Shown here one piece after another: positions 63,836 to 64,000 of a stretch of 64,000 bases of DNA. The stretch lies in contig NZ_SDAK01000001.1 in assembly GCF_004210295.1 (NCBI RefSeq), forward strand, positions 992,001 through 1,056,000. The letters run 5' to 3'. Each line of letters begins with the position of its first letter. Within the stretch, counting starts at the first letter, position 1. Source of the DNA: Lactococcus sp. S-13 (GTDB taxonomy: Bacteria; Bacillota; Bacilli; Lactobacillales; Streptococcaceae). Below the pieces are notes generated by a model. It did not search any database. It was not told the DNA's origin and saw only the letters and a list, made by a program, of their open reading frames with translations. The position numbers were made by a program, and so were the translations under genes.

Positions 63836-64000
63836 TATTTCTTTCCAAGATGAATATTTGTTTTGATATTACGTGATTTTCGAGCAAAATGTGTGGCTAC
63901 TGCTCCACCACCATGCAACTTGTAACTTACCTCGCTAAATCCAGCTTTTTCAAATAATTTTTTCAAGACTTTAGCATCAGGAAAATCTTGAGCCGACTTT
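63835..64000 (-). CDS. Methyltransferase C-terminal part, MenG/UbiE-like
   Basis: The last 54 residues of a protein whose start is outside the window: SAQDFPDAKVLKKLFEKAGF...LHGGGAVATHFARKS...NIHLGKK. The PDxxxLxxLFEKAGF and xxGGGAVATH pattern fits the end of demethylmenaquinone methyltransferases (MenG/UbiE), which make menaquinone for respiration. Stop TAA overlaps the ClC start. The short piece limits certainty; other SAM methyltransferases are possible. Confidence 0.6.
   Translation of the reverse strand, partial: KSAQDFPDAKVLKKLFEKAGFSEVSYKLHGGGAVATHFARKSRNIKTNIHLGKK

Noticed and set aside
1-64000. CRISPR arrays, prophage and insertion sequences
   Set aside because: No regularly spaced direct repeats with unique spacers, no integrase, transposase, phage structural or terminase genes were seen.

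Overview
The window reads as low-GC, A+T-rich chromosomal DNA of a lactic acid bacterium, most likely Lactococcus (lactis/cremoris group or a close relative). The reasons are a purC-purS-purQ-purL-purF cluster with Lactococcus-type PurR boxes (CCGAAC core), the mapZ-rlmL-rnpB-gpsB order typical of Streptococcaceae, a ccpA/pepQ divergent pair, a CtsR box at clpB, and tRNA genes without an encoded CCA. No prophage, insertion sequence or CRISPR array was seen. The species cannot be fixed from the sequence alone.

Layout. 1-4977: start of purM, clpB, a cation:Ca2+ exchanger with an attenuated leader, and a Rossmann protein. 5092-10651: the purCSQLF operon on the minus strand, driven from two PurR boxes that lie in the tail of a frameshifted small gene. 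11224-19367: ffh, a triple RidA-domain protein, a large surface protein with BspA-type repeats, and rnjB with a structured leader. 19692-22918: asd, two tandem Nudix hydrolases and dapA, the last behind a lysine riboswitch. 23013-26688: glpF, a probable small RNA, a small membrane protein and transketolase. 27027-36457: a complete glucuronate/fructuronate catabolic cluster (kdgA, kdgK, uxaC, mutarotase, uxuT, uxuA, uxuB) with the divergent GntR regulator kdgR and a clear operator.

36597-47308: purB, aroD, small membrane and HTH genes, tRNA-Gln, an Rgg-type regulator divergent from a small secreted protein, the cvpA-mutS2-trxA group, a ferredoxin/flavodoxin-NADP reductase and ccpA. 47523-56537: pepQ, then the cell-division block mapZ, rlmL, RNase P RNA, gpsB, holA and ftsK. 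56691-64000: a HAD phosphatase, small membrane protein, pta, udk, a Gfo/Idh oxidoreductase, tRNA-Arg, a secreted transglycosylase-like protein, a ClC transporter and the tail of a menG/ubiE-like methyltransferase.

How the genes work together. Purine synthesis is spread over purM, purCSQLF and purB, with PurR boxes placed 76 bases upstream of predicted starts for purM and purC. Hexuronate use feeds KDG through KdgK and KdgA to pyruvate and glyceraldehyde-3-phosphate, with KdgR and CcpA (both encoded here) as likely controllers. Asd and DapA make the lysine/diaminopimelate branch, sensed by the lysine riboswitch.

The least ordinary signal is a short repeat family built on CTGACG/CGTCAG, often as the 16-mer CGTCAGCATTTTCTCT or CGTCAGTAAATTCTCT. 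It recurs across the window as single copies, palindromic terminators, stop-codon donors and even in-frame coding pieces of surface and division proteins. Other points of interest are several structured leaders of unknown class, two apparently leaderless genes, a triple RidA fusion and the Rgg/secreted-protein pair.
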